Source: JANQEU01 sp965228045 (lineage in GTDB: Bacteria > Bacteroidota > Bacteroidia > Cytophagales > Cyclobacteriaceae). Taken from it: DNA of 64,000 nt. This document shows, in pieces, positions 46,294 to 56,600 of the stretch (its first letter is position 1; the number at the start of each line of letters is the position of its first letter). The stretch is from the NCBI GenBank assembly GCA_965228045.1, contig OZ245789.1, positions 4,588,001 through 4,652,000 of the forward strand, given 5' to 3'. Under the pieces are notes generated by a model that made no database searches, was not told the DNA's origin, and saw nothing but the letters and a program-made list of their open reading frames with translations. A program made the translations under genes and the position numbers.

Positions 46294-46881
46294 ATGCTGG
46301 ATCGGAGCCAACCGGATTTAACGTCAACAACTAACTTTTTAAGGGAAATTCACCCTATTGACGAAAGTATCCTGAGTCACTATTTCAGTCAATTTGAATT
46401 AATTTCAATCCCCAAAAAGACCATCCTGACTGCTGCGGGTAGCACGGAAAGATACCTGTACCTGGTACTCGAGGGATTCCAAAAATCTTTCTATCTGCAT
46501 GAGGGGAAGGAATACCTGATGGCTTTTACATATCCTCCTTCGTTTTCGGGAATACCTGAATCCTTCTTTAATCAAAATCCCTCCAAGTATTTTCTGAACA
46601 CAATAACCGACAGTCAATTTTTGAGAATCTCTTTCGAGAATCATGAAAAGCTGATTCAGGACTATCGTCCGCTGGAAACACTATTTCGAAAATTCCTGCA
46701 ATTGGTGTTGGCCGGTGTGATCGAAAGACATCATGAACTGATGGCGTTCGACATTAGGACCCGCTTCAGGGTTTTCATGGATAGAAGCGGACACCTGGTC
46801 AATAAAATTCCTCATAAAGACATCGCATCCTACCTTAGAATCGATCCTACCAATTTCAGCAAACTCCTAGGCGAGAAGTGA
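46294..46881 (+). CDS. Crp/Fnr-family transcriptional regulator
   Basis: 195 residues from the ATG at 46294; an upstream TTG at 46246 is less likely. A cyclic nucleotide-binding-like beta-barrel (LISIPKKTILTAAGSTERYLYLVLEGFQKSFYL in pieces) and a short C-terminal helix-turn-helix (PHKDIASYLRIDPTNFSKLLGEK). This short Crp type is very common in Bacteroidota; no Fe-S cysteines are seen. Signal and targets are unknown. Confidence 0.88.
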   Translation: MLDRSQPDLTSTTNFLREIHPIDESILSHYFSQFELISIPKKTILTAAGSTERYLYLVLEGFQKSFYLHEGKEYLMAFTYPPSFSGIPESFFNQNPSKYFLNTITDSQFLRISFENHEKLIQDYRPLETLFRKFLQLVLAGVIERHHELMAFDIRTRFRVFMDRSGHLVNKIPHKDIASYLRIDPTNFSKLLGEK

Positions 46882-46947
46882 CCTGAAAATCTTGGTTTGT
46901 ACCATTTTTAGTCATTTACGGAAATCCAATTTTTGCCAAAAAAACAA

Positions 46948-47811
46948 ATGGAAAAAATTGAAAGCCGGGTAGATCAAAACCTCTATCCATTCAAAAGTCG
47001 ATTTTTGGAATTGTCAGCCGGAAAAATGCATTTTATAGATGAAGGGAACGGAGAAACTCTGCTTTTCATTCATGGCACTCCTACATGGTCTTTTCTTTAC
47101 AGAAGCTTTATCCAAGAACTTTCCAATGATCACCGATGTATAGCTCCCGATCATATTGGTTTCGGCCTGTCAGGAAAGCCATTGGATTTTCCCGGAACAC
47201 CCGAGGCACATGCAGATAATCTAAATGAATTCATTGCAAAACTAGACTTGCAGAATGTCACTATCATAGTGCATGATTTCGGTGGTCCGATAGGTCTGGC
47301 CACCGCCATGAATGATCCGGATCGGATAAAGCGGGTGGTACTTTTCAATACCTGGTTATGGGAAACTCAACATCTTCCTGCGGTAAAAAAAATTGACAAA
47401 ATAGTAAACAGTTGGTTGGGCAGATGGATGTATCTGAATATGAATTTTTCACCGAAAGTATTGCTGAAGCAAGGATTCTCGGATAAAAGAAAGCTCACCA
47501 AAACAATGCATCAACATTATATCATCCCATTCCCGAATCCACAGTCGCGTCGGTCATTGTTAAACATAGCAAAATCGCTGGCTGGCTCCTCGGATTGGTT
47601 TGAGCATCAATGGCAAAGACTCCAGTCATTTGATAAACCATTTTGCATCATTTGGGGCATGAAAGACACATTCATTACCTCCAAATTTCTCGAGAAATGG
47701 AAGTCTGGCATCAGAAACTTCGAGGTTCACGAACTTGATGCCGGTCATTTCATTCAGGAGGAAAAACCAATTGAATCTATCAATATTATCCGGTCTTTTA
47801 TGGAACGATAA
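46948..47811 (+). CDS. alpha/beta hydrolase related to haloalkane dehalogenases
   Basis: 287 residues from the ATG at 46948 (a TTG at 46933 also exists). LLFIHGTPTWSFLYRSF is the oxyanion segment typical of dehalogenase-type hydrolases; the nucleophile is Asp in VHDFGGPIG, the acid is in GMKDTF and the base in DAGHFIQEE. Haloalkane dehalogenases have Trp right after the nucleophile to hold the halide; here it is Phe, so dehalogenase activity is doubtful and it may be an epoxide hydrolase-like enzyme. Confidence 0.8.
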   Translation: MEKIESRVDQNLYPFKSRFLELSAGKMHFIDEGNGETLLFIHGTPTWSFLYRSFIQELSNDHRCIAPDHIGFGLSGKPLDFPGTPEAHADNLNEFIAKLDLQNVTIIVHDFGGPIGLATAMNDPDRIKRVVLFNTWLWETQHLPAVKKIDKIVNSWLGRWMYLNMNFSPKVLLKQGFSDKRKLTKTMHQHYIIPFPNPQSRRSLLNIAKSLAGSSDWFEHQWQRLQSFDKPFCIIWGMKDTFITSKFLEKWKSGIRNFEVHELDAGHFIQEEKPIESINIIRSFMER

Positions 47812-47824
47812 TACCGGTTTTGGC

Positions 47825-47842
47825 ATTTACGTTTTTGTAAAT
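47825..47842. promoter_or_regulatory. inverted repeat upstream of photolyase
   Basis: ATTTAC and GTAAAT form a perfect inverted repeat with a six-base spacer, 47 bases before the photolyase ATG. It could be an operator for a light- or stress-responsive regulator. A longer inverted pair CCGGTTT (about 47814-47820) and AAACCGG (47874-47880) encloses it. No regulator gene is adjacent. Confidence 0.25.
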
Positions 47843-47888
47843 CGCTTAAACCTATGACTGTAATTCTGAACCTAAACCGGCGAGATCA

Positions 47889-49172
47889 ATGAAGATAGCC
47901 GTTCATTGGTTTCGTCGGGACCTTAGGGTGGAAGATAATAAGGCGCTCAATGCCGCATTGGAATCCGGCCTTAAGGTGCTTCCGATTTTCATTTTTGATA
48001 AGAAGATCCTGGAGGATCTTCCTTCGCAGGATCCCAGGGTTACATTCATTCATGAGAGATTGAATACCATCAACGAAACACTTAAAAAGTATAGATGTTC
48101 AGTCCTTTGCTTTCATGGAACCCCAATGGAAGTTTGGAAAAATTTAGTTCGGGACTTTGAGATTGAGGAGGTGTTTACCAACCGGGACTACGAGCCGTAT
48201 GCCCTTGAGCGTGATCAGGAAGTCTGCGATTTTTTGACTGAAAATGGAATCCCGTTTCATACGCACAAGGATCAGGTAATTTTTGAAAAGAATGAGATTC
48301 TGAAAGACGATGGTGATCCTTATGTGGTCTTTACGCCTTACAAACGAAAATGGCTGCATCAATTTCGTCAAAAAGACTTCAGTCCCGATGAGAAATTACC
48401 TTCCACTAATTTTTATCAGGACGAATTCGAGTTACCTTCTTTGGAGAGTCTTGGGTTCAAACCCTCCGACATAAAGGTAAAATCTTATACCTTGGATCAT
48501 CTGGATGACTATGAAGAAAGCAGAAATTTTCCGGCCCGGGACCAAACCAGCTACCTGAGTCCACACCTCAGGTTTGGCACAATTAGCATCCGTCAGATCA
48601 TCGCTCAGCTTAAGTCAGGACACGAAGTATTTCTAAGTGAACTCGCATGGAGGGAGTTTTTTATGCAAATCTTATTTCATTTCCCTCAAGTGGTAAACAG
48701 GAATTTTTACTCCAAGTACGATGGTGTACAATGGCGAAACAATGAAGAAGACTTTGAAAAATGGAAGCATGGTAAAACAGGTTATCCCATGGTAGATGCT
48801 GGAATGAGGGAATTAAACCGAACCGGATACATGCACAATCGGGTTAGAATGGTAGTAGCAAGCTTTTTGTGCAAACACCTCCTCATAGACTGGAAGTGGG
48901 GGGAGGCATACTTCGCTGAGAAGCTACTGGATTATGAATTGTCCTCGAACAACGGAAACTGGCAATGGGCTGCTGGTACCGGGTGTGACGCCGCACCATA
49001 TTTTCGAATATTCAATCCATCAGAACAAATCAAAAAATTTGACAAAAACCTTGACTATATAAAGAAATGGGTCCCTGAAATTAATTCTTTCGAATACCCT
49101 CAACCTATGGTGGATCACAAGGGCGCCAGGGAGAGGGCATTGAAGGTTTATAAGGAGGGAATAGAAAACTAG
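47889..49172 (+). CDS. phrB: deoxyribodipyrimidine photolyase / cryptochrome family
   Basis: 427 residues. The N-terminal alpha/beta antenna domain begins IAVHWFRRDLRVEDNKAL. The C-terminal FAD domain has the conserved SPHLRFGTISIRQI, ELAWREFFMQILFHFP, MVDAGMRELNRTGYMHNRVRMVVASFLCKHLL and WAAGTGCDAAPYFRIFNP (given in pieces), including the N-x-x-Q-x-x-K-F-D segment. It probably repairs cyclobutane pyrimidine dimers using blue light. Co-directional with the SRPBCC gene 19 bases later. Confidence 0.95.
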   Translation: MKIAVHWFRRDLRVEDNKALNAALESGLKVLPIFIFDKKILEDLPSQDPRVTFIHERLNTINETLKKYRCSVLCFHGTPMEVWKNLVRDFEIEEVFTNRDYEPYALERDQEVCDFLTENGIPFHTHKDQVIFEKNEILKDDGDPYVVFTPYKRKWLHQFRQKDFSPDEKLPSTNFYQDEFELPSLESLGFKPSDIKVKSYTLDHLDDYEESRNFPARDQTSYLSPHLRFGTISIRQIIAQLKSGHEVFLSELAWREFFMQILFHFPQVVNRNFYSKYDGVQWRNNEEDFEKWKHGKTGYPMVDAGMRELNRTGYMHNRVRMVVASFLCKHLLIDWKWGEAYFAEKLLDYELSSNNGNWQWAAGTGCDAAPYFRIFNPSEQIKKFDKNLDYIKKWVPEINSFEYPQPMVDHKGARERALKVYKEGIEN

Positions 49173-49191
49173 AAATAAACAAATTAAATAA

Positions 49192-49653
49192 ATGGCCTTT
49201 TACCAATTTAAAAGGGAGCAGCAAATCCAAGCCTCGCTGGATGAGGTTTGGGACTTTATTTCCTCCCCGGGAAACCTGAAAAAGATAACACCCGATTACA
49301 TGGGGTTCGACATCACTACCCCTGATTTGCCGGAAAAAATGTATCCTGGCATGATCATCAGTTACATCGTAAAACCTGTATTGGGTATAAAAACGCAATG
49401 GGTGACAGAAATCACACATGTGAAACCCAAGGAATACTTTGTGGATGAGCAGCGAGTAGGTCCTTACAATATTTGGCATCATGAGCATTTTCTGGAGGAA
49501 AATAAGGATGGCGTCCTGATGAAAGATATAGTCTCCTATGAGCCGCCATTTGGTCCACTTGGAGCAATCGCAAATGCGATCATGATCAAACGAAAGCTGA
49601 ATGAGATTTTTAGCTATCGCTGGACAGCCGTGGAAGAATATTTTGGAAAGTAA
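49192..49653 (+). CDS. SRPBCC family ligand-binding protein
   Basis: 153 residues with the START/Bet v1-like pattern: FKREQQIQASLDEVWDFISSPGNLKKITPDYMGFDI in pieces, then SYIVKPVLGIKTQWVTEI and DIVSYEPPFGPLGAIANAIMIKRKLNEIFSYR. Such proteins sit beside photolyase and carotenoid genes in many Bacteroidota; ligand unknown. Nineteen bases after photolyase, probably the same transcript. Confidence 0.85.
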   Translation: MAFYQFKREQQIQASLDEVWDFISSPGNLKKITPDYMGFDITTPDLPEKMYPGMIISYIVKPVLGIKTQWVTEITHVKPKEYFVDEQRVGPYNIWHHEHFLEENKDGVLMKDIVSYEPPFGPLGAIANAIMIKRKLNEIFSYRWTAVEEYFGK

Positions 49654-49706
49654 AACCTCCGGAATTTCCCTTTGACCTAAATTGGATGTTTGAAATCTGC
49701 TAAGTT

Positions 49707-50477
49707 TTGAACATCCGATTCGACTCCTGCTATGTCATTCTGAAGATCTCTCTGGGCATTTTCCTGACGTCCTGCAACAGCAGTGAATCCGTAAAAATGA
49801 ATCTGGCGGTCGCAGCCAATATGAGGTTTGCGCTTGAGGAAATCAAAACCGAATTTGAAAAAGTGCACGATGTAGAGTGTAACCTGATTGTGAGTAGCTC
49901 CGGAACGCTGACCGCCCAGATCAGGGAAGGCGCACCCTACGACGTTTTCTTCTCTGCCGATATGAGGTATCCACAGCATCTTTTTGAACTTGGGCTGACT
50001 GATTCTCCACCAACGATTTATGCCATAGGGAAGCTTGTCTACTGGAGCAAAAAAGAAATTGAATTAAATGAAATTACCGCGACTGTTTCCGAAACCACCA
50101 AAATTGCGATAGCAAATCCCGATATCGCTCCTTATGGCAAGGCCACAATGCAAGTTCTTATGAATCTTTTCGCGAATAATGACTTTCAAGAAAATCTGAT
50201 CATCGCTGAGAATGTATCCCAGGTCAACCAGTTTATCAAAACCGGCGCTGTGGATTTGGCATTTACTGCCAAATCAAGCCAGGTACAAATGGAATCAGAA
50301 GTCGGCGGATTCTGGGGGGAGATCGATCTGGAATACACCCCCATTGCCCAGGGATATGTAATTCTAAATTCTAATAGGGCTTCCCAGGAAATCGTAAAGG
50401 ACTTTGAGGAATTTTTCCGCAGTAAATTGGTGAAGGAGATACTACACCGACATGGCTATACATTACCGGAATCATGA
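49707..50477 (+). CDS. modA: molybdate ABC transporter substrate-binding lipoprotein, TTG start
   Basis: 256 residues. A TTG start gives a lipoprotein signal (ILKISLGIFLTSC, Cys about residue 23); starting at the ATG at 49797 would remove it. LAVAANMRFALEEIKTEFEK, NLIVSSSGTLTAQIREGAPYDVFFSADMRYPQHL and the C-terminal half fit periplasmic ModA. Lipid anchoring replaces a soluble periplasmic form. First gene of the mod operon, overlapping the Mop gene by four bases. Confidence 0.9.
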   Translation: MNIRFDSCYVILKISLGIFLTSCNSSESVKMNLAVAANMRFALEEIKTEFEKVHDVECNLIVSSSGTLTAQIREGAPYDVFFSADMRYPQHLFELGLTDSPPTIYAIGKLVYWSKKEIELNEITATVSETTKIAIANPDIAPYGKATMQVLMNLFANNDFQENLIIAENVSQVNQFIKTGAVDLAFTAKSSQVQMESEVGGFWGEIDLEYTPIAQGYVILNSNRASQEIVKDFEEFFRSKLVKEILHRHGYTLPES

Positions 50478-50872
50478 ACGTATTTGAAGGCACCGTATTT
50501 TCGATCAGGACATCCGGAAAAATGTCACAGGTTGTGGTGAAATCCGGAGACATCACCTTTACTACGATCGTCATTGACACACCTGAATCATGTGACTACC
50601 TGGTAGAAGGAAAACCTATACAGGTTATATTCAAAGAAACGGAGGTCATTATCTCGAAGGATCTAAATCCGGCCATTAGTCTCAGAAACAGGGTAAAAGG
50701 CACAATAGACTCGATTGAAAGAGGGGAATTACTTTCGAAGATAGAAATTCGGTGTTCCGCAGGGGTCATAAGTTCTTACATTACGAGTAATGCCGTGGAA
50801 GAATTAAATCTGGATGTAGGTGACCTGGTACTGGCGATGATAAAGTCGAATGAGATAATGCTGTCGAAATAA
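50474..50872 (+). CDS. molybdenum-binding Mop/TOBE-domain protein
   Basis: 132 residues made of two small beta domains; the second (SLRNRVKGTIDSIERGELLSKIEIRCSAGVISSYITSNAVEEL in pieces) is a clear Mop/TOBE domain that binds molybdate. It may store or sense the anion, or bind the transporter. It sits between modA and modB, overlapping modA by four bases and modB by one (TAATG). Confidence 0.85.
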   Translation: MNVFEGTVFSIRTSGKMSQVVVKSGDITFTTIVIDTPESCDYLVEGKPIQVIFKETEVIISKDLNPAISLRNRVKGTIDSIERGELLSKIEIRCSAGVISSYITSNAVEELNLDVGDLVLAMIKSNEIMLSK

Positions 50873-51543
50873 TGGACTTGTCTCCGATCATACTGACATT
50901 CAAATTGGCAGGCGTTACTACGCTTTTACTTTTTGTCTTTTCTGTGCCTGTTTCCATGTGGCTGGCCAATAGTAATTTCAAAATTAAACCTGCTATTGAA
51001 GCATTGATCAGTATGCCGCTGGTACTACCACCAACTGTGTTAGGGTTTTATCTTCTGGTATTTTTAAGCCCATCAGGAAGCATTGGAGGAATCCTGCAAA
51101 ACTGGTTTAATATTCAACTCATATTTTCCTTTGAAGGCCTGATCCTGGCATCCATGATTTACAGCATGCCCTTTATGATCCAAGCCTTACAGGCCGGATT
51201 TGAAAAAATACCAAAGCAATTGGTCGAAGCAGCCAGACTGATGGGAAAAAGTCGGATTGAGATCTTAAGGAAAGTTCAACTGCCCAATATGCGGCCGGCG
51301 ATTCTTACGGGTCTGGTGTTAAGTTTTGCTCATACTATCGGGGAATTCGGAGTGGTCCTGATGATTGGTGGTAATATCCCGAACGAAACGCGTGTCGTGT
51401 CTATCGCCATTTACGATCAGGTAGAAGCGATGAATTACAGCAGTGCGGGTATGTACTCTGGCATCCTGTTTACCATTTGTTTTGTCATCCTGCTATTGGT
51501 CTATTCGATTAATGGTGGTCATTTTAAAAGATTCTGGAAATGA
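50872..51543 (+). CDS. modB: molybdate ABC transporter permease
   Basis: 223 residues with five to six helices and the EAA loop LVEAARLMGKSRIEILRKVQLPNMRPAILTGLVLSFAHTIGEFG in pieces, typical of ModB. The segment SMPLVLPPTVLGFYLL matches family motif. Overlaps modC by four bases (ATGA). Confidence 0.94.
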   Translation: MDLSPIILTFKLAGVTTLLLFVFSVPVSMWLANSNFKIKPAIEALISMPLVLPPTVLGFYLLVFLSPSGSIGGILQNWFNIQLIFSFEGLILASMIYSMPFMIQALQAGFEKIPKQLVEAARLMGKSRIEILRKVQLPNMRPAILTGLVLSFAHTIGEFGVVLMIGGNIPNETRVVSIAIYDQVEAMNYSSAGMYSGILFTICFVILLLVYSINGGHFKRFWK

Positions 51544-52418
51544 TAGACCTTGACATTAAAAAATCATTTCCATCCACGGGTCCGGATGCCTTTGAAATTC
51601 GGGTTACCCTTACCATAGAGCAAGGTTCGTTTACCGCCATTTTTGGTAAATCAGGGGCTGGTAAAACTTCTGTTCTTCGAATGATCGCTGGTCTGACCAC
51701 ACCGGATCAGGGACATATAAAAGTGAACGAGCAGGTATGGTTTGATCATGCTTCCGGGATCTCTGTCTCCCCAGCCAGAAGAAAGATCGCCATGCTTTTT
51801 CAGGACCTTGCGCTATTCCCAAACATGACTGTTGCACAAAACCTGGATTTTGCTAAATCCGAGAACGCGGGACCTGAGCATGTTGAGGAGATCATGCATC
51901 TGCTTGACATAGGAAAACTAAGCAAACGCAAACCGGAGACCCTTTCAGGCGGAGAAAAACAACGCGTAGCACTGGGCCGGGCTTTGGTCCAGGCCCCTCA
52001 GGTACTACTCCTGGATGAGCCGCTTTCCTCGATCGATCCGGACACCCGGTCGGAATTGCAGGACTACCTGCTCAAGGTGCAAAAAACTTACAATCTAACA
52101 ACCATCATAGTGAGTCATGACATCCCTGAGGTGTTAAAGCTGACCGACAGGATCATCGAGATGGAGCAGGGGAAAGTGATCAGGGAAGGTCTGCCTTCTG
52201 AAGTACTGACAGGTAAAAGTATTAGTGGGAAGTTCCAGCTCTCGGGGGAAATCATCTCAATTGAGAAACAGGATGTGATCTACCTGGTATCCGTCATAAT
52301 TGGCCGGGAGCTGGTCAGAATTGTCGCAGATGAGAAGGTGGCCTCTGAACTAAACCCGGGTGATAAAGTAACATTGGCCTCAAAGGCCTTTAACCCCGTG
52401 ATCCGAAAAATCGGCTAA
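51540..52418 (+). CDS. modC: molybdate ABC transporter ATPase
   Basis: 292 residues. Walker A GKSGAGKTS, signature LSGGEKQRVALGRAL, Walker B VLLLDEPLSSID and the H-loop VSHDIPE are all canonical. A C-terminal TOBE domain starts near residue 225 (SGKFQLSGEIISIEK). It powers molybdate import with ModAB. The stop overlaps the galactokinase gene tail to tail by four bases. Confidence 0.95.
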   Translation: MIDLDIKKSFPSTGPDAFEIRVTLTIEQGSFTAIFGKSGAGKTSVLRMIAGLTTPDQGHIKVNEQVWFDHASGISVSPARRKIAMLFQDLALFPNMTVAQNLDFAKSENAGPEHVEEIMHLLDIGKLSKRKPETLSGGEKQRVALGRALVQAPQVLLLDEPLSSIDPDTRSELQDYLLKVQKTYNLTTIIVSHDIPEVLKLTDRIIEMEQGKVIREGLPSEVLTGKSISGKFQLSGEIISIEKQDVIYLVSVIIGRELVRIVADEKVASELNPGDKVTLASKAFNPVIRKIG

Positions 52419-53566
52419 TCCAAAATATCAGCACCAGGACCGGTTTTCACCTTGTAAACCTTAGGCACTATCCCCGTGGTCTTTTGGTAGTCCTTCACTA
52501 TATTCTTAATCGCCGATTCATCCGCCATCGGAAGAAGGTTAAGTGTGCATCCGCCAAATCCTCCACCCATCATCCTGGAGCCTGTCAAACCATTTTTCTT
52601 TGCCAGATCCACCAGAACATCCAACTCATCGCAGCTGACTTCATAGTCCTTGCTCAGTCCTTCATGGGTTTCATACATTAATTCTCCTAGCAGCGACATA
52701 TCTCCTGCCCGAAGTGCCGGTACAGCTTTTTTGACCCTGGCCATTTCATTGACGACGAACGAACATCTTTGAAATGCACGTGCCGGAACTTGGTGCTTAT
52801 TTCGTGCCAACATGTCAAGATCCAGGTCACGAAATGACCGGATGGATGACTCTTCCGATTGTAGTATCTTCAGCCCTTTGGCAGCGTCCTCCCTCCTTCT
52901 GTTATAAGCAGATTCGGCCAGGCTGTGTTTGACACAACTGTCAATCAATACAAGTTCATGATCCTTAAAATTTGCGGGTATATGCGCGATCTCCTGGGTT
53001 TGGCAATCAAGCTCCAAAATATGACCTTCCCTGGTCAGACAGGAGGCAAATTGATCCATAATGCCACATTGAACCCCTACAAAATCGTGCTCTGCTTTTT
53101 GGCCGATCAGAGCCATTTCTTTTCTGGTCAATCCCGTTCCCAACAAATGGTTCATAGCAAAAGCCATACTGCTCTCCAGCGCCGCTGACGAGGACAAACC
53201 CGAACCGGATGGTATATCACCCGCAAATACCACATTTAAGGGTGGTACTTCTATTCCCCTCGAGGTAAAGCCCTGAATGACCCCCAGCAGGTAATTGGCC
53301 CAAAGCGTTTGCGAGGGTTCTAATTCCGGTGAGACGTCAATGCTGATTTGCTCATCAAAATCAAGGGCATGCAGGTTATGAGTCTTGCCTTCTGCCGTCC
53401 CTATGGCCAGATATATTCTTTTGTCAATAGCTGCAGGAAGCACAATCCCATCATTATAATCAATGTGTTCTCCCAGGATATTTATCCTTCCGGGTGCAAA
53501 AACCATTATCGCTTCCGTTCCAAAGAATTGCTCAAATTGGGAACAGACTTTTTCTTTCAGATTCAA
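52415..53566 (-). CDS. galK: galactokinase, TTG start
   Basis: A TTG at 53566 (LNLKEKVCSQFEQFFG) gives 383 residues, the usual GalK length; a longer frame to 53749 would overlap the divergent gene. Signatures: GRINILGEHIDYNDG, the GHMP ATP site GDIPSGSGLSSSAALESS, and GGGFGGCTLNLL. It phosphorylates galactose for the Leloir pathway. No other gal gene is in the window. Confidence 0.95.
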   Translation of the reverse strand: MNLKEKVCSQFEQFFGTEAIMVFAPGRINILGEHIDYNDGIVLPAAIDKRIYLAIGTAEGKTHNLHALDFDEQISIDVSPELEPSQTLWANYLLGVIQGFTSRGIEVPPLNVVFAGDIPSGSGLSSSAALESSMAFAMNHLLGTGLTRKEMALIGQKAEHDFVGVQCGIMDQFASCLTREGHILELDCQTQEIAHIPANFKDHELVLIDSCVKHSLAESAYNRRREDAAKGLKILQSEESSIRSFRDLDLDMLARNKHQVPARAFQRCSFVVNEMARVKKAVPALRAGDMSLLGELMYETHEGLSKDYEVSCDELDVLVDLAKKNGLTGSRMMGGGFGGCTLNLLPMADESAIKNIVKDYQKTTGIVPKVYKVKTGPGADILD

Positions 53567-53670
53567 TTTTCTTGTATTTCTGATCCCAAATCTAATACCT
53601 TGGACTTTTGAATCATCCCCCTGTTCAAAAGAATGCGGTATTGCGGGAAGCATTATTCTTCTATTCAGAA

Positions 53671-56600
53671 ATGGAACCAAAAGATCATTATCATCAACTG
53701 TTAACTGAGGCTTCCGAATGCCATCAAAGGGGTGATTTGCATCAGGCAATTAATTTATACAACAGATTGACTACGGAGTTTCCCGGTGAGGCAGAACCCA
53801 TTCACCGGCTTGCATTGATTGCTTTGGCCAAGGGGTCCCTGCAGGAATCATTGCCACTCCTTCAAAAGGCGATCCAACTCAATCCAAATGATCCCATTTA
53901 CCATGTTAATTACGGGGAAGCATTGTACCGTTCCGGTCAGATAGAAAAGGCTCAAATGGCTTTTGAAAACTCGCGTAAAATCAATCCTGATTTTACCGAA
54001 GCCACTAAAAAACTTACCAAAGTATTTAGAAAGAAAGGAGACTTCGATTCCGCAATTAGGATCAATGAGGAATTGAAGGTAAGACAACCCGGGAACACAG
54101 AGGTGGCGTTCCAACTTGGTACCATATACCTGGAAACCGGGCAGCTCACGAACGCTGAAAAAAGTTTATCAGAATGCCTCCGACAAAAACCCGATCATGC
54201 TAAGGCACTCAATAATCTGGGCATTATCTATCAGGAACGAGAACAATGGGACCAGGCAATCAGCTGCTATTTAAAGGCTTCGGAGGCAGATCCAAAACTC
54301 CGTGATTCTGCAAAAAACCTGGCTCTGATCTATCAAAAAATCGGGTATTACGAGAAAAGTAAAATTACACTCACCGAGCTGGCCAAAAGCACCGGTGATC
54401 CGCTATTGGAATGGTCATCCGAGCTTATAACTCCTGATATTTTTGACTCGGAAGCACACATTCAAACGTTTCGAAGGAGTTTGGAAACGTTGATCTCCAA
54501 AAAGAAAGGAATCCCGAAAATTCAGGTGGGGGATCTTACCGACTGCGCCATTCAGCCTCCATCCATTTTAATTTATAATGGTATGGACGATAAAGATTTT
54601 AAAGTCCGATATGCAGAACTTTTCAATGGTATTCCTCAGGTCAAGCTCCCCGGCAATAAAAATCAAAAACCCAATATTGGTTTTGTAGTCACGCATGGAC
54701 ATGAAGGTGTCTTTATGAAATGTATGCGCGGAATTATTGAGCATATTTCCAAGGAAAAATTTGACGTCACCATTGTGTGCAGCTTCCCAACAGGAGCTTC
54801 TGTTTTGCAAACAAAAATCAAAAACTCCGGAGTAAATTTCCTTCAACTGCCAAAAGACTTTGAGCAGGCTGTTAGGATAGTAGCCGCTCAGAATTTTGAT
54901 TTTCTACACTTCTGGGAAGTAGGTACGGATGCTGTCAATTATTTTTTGCCATTCTTCAGGACAGCCAGGTTTCAGGCTGCAAGTTGGGGTTGGCCGACCA
55001 CCTCAGGAATACCTCAAATGGATTTCTTTATTAGTTCCGAACATCTGGATGAACCTACTTTTCAGGCTAATTATTCAGAACAACTGGTACGGTTCAGGAA
55101 AATTCCCACGTACTATTACCGACCAGCGTTACCTGAAAAATTTACATCAAGGAAAGAGATTGGACTGCCGGAGGGGCGGGTATACCTGTGCATTCAGAAC
55201 ATACGGAAAATCCAGCCATCCTTTGACAGCATAGTCCTGGAAATCCTGCAAAGAGATCAGGAAGGAACAGTGGTCATGCTAGGTGACAAAATGCCTGCAA
55301 TTACTGAAGCGCTGGCCAAAAGATTGAAAACCTCGTTGGGAGAGGACCTGATGCAAAGGGTCCGTATTCTGCCCCGACTTGACTCGGGTAGTTATTTCAG
55401 TGCAATCCGCCATGCCGATGTGATTCTTGACACCACATGCTATACCGGGGGAGGTAATACGACTTATGATTGCTTTGCTCTGGGTGCATGTGTGGTGACC
55501 CTGGAAGGTGACCTCCATCGGGCACGCTTCACCTCAGCCGCGTATAGACAAATTGGAATAACTGACCTTATTACTAAAGATACAGAGTCATTTATAATAA
55601 AATGCCTGGAAGTAGCTCAGAACCCGCACCTCAGAAAAGACATTGGTGCCCGAATCCTGGAAAACAGCCATAAGGTATTTGAGGATATGGAAGCTGTACG
55701 GGAGTTGGAAAATTTCATGCTTCAGATTACTGGAAAAACTGCTTCTGAGAATCCGGATGAAGATTGGCAAACGGTCCGTAGCGGGGTATCAGGACTGATC
55801 AATGCAGGTAGCATAAAAGAAGCCCTAAGTACCTGTGTCCAATATGTAAATGACCACCGGGATCATCTGGATTCAAGGCTTCTGATGGCCAGTATTTTGT
55901 TTGACATTAAGGACATCAAAGGGTTCCAAACGGTGATCGACCAGTGCCTGAAAAATTTTAAAACAGCAGATAGTCTCTCCAATATTGCCGACTTTATCTC
56001 CAAATACAACTTTCATAAGGAGGCCATTTCGATTTATCAACAGTCCCTGGATTTAGATCCCGATCATTTCGGATCCTTGACCAATCTTGGAGGTCAGTAT
56101 CTTGAAAAGAAAGAATTTCTGAAAGCGATCGAATACAGTGAAAAAGCTACACAGGTAAAGAACGACTTTTTTGGTACCTATTTGAACCTGGGGCTGGCTT
56201 ATGAAAACCTGGACAGGATGGTGGAAGCTAAAAGATCACTGATCCGAGCTTCTGAATTAGCAAAGAATCCTTTTATACAACTTCATGCGGAGACCCTCGT
56301 CCCCAATGTATTTCACTCTAAAGGGGAAATTGATAGTTTCTATCAAGGATTAACCGAAACGCTGCAAAACTTCTCTATTCCGCAAGAACCGGTTACGCCG
56401 GGTCAACTTGTTCAGGGTTTCGCTACACCCACTTTCAACTTGAATTTTCTCGGGAGAGATGAGGCCCCAATCCGTGTCCTGTGGGGGCAATTGTACGATA
56501 AAGTCATACAACCCTTTCGATGTGAATGGACGAACGCAAAACCAAAGATTGGTTTTTTGGTAACCATGAACCATGTAGGAATATTTAACAAAGCCATGGG

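Noticed and set aside
46948..47811. Calling the hydrolase a haloalkane dehalogenase
   Set aside because: The halide-stabilising Trp after the nucleophile is Phe.
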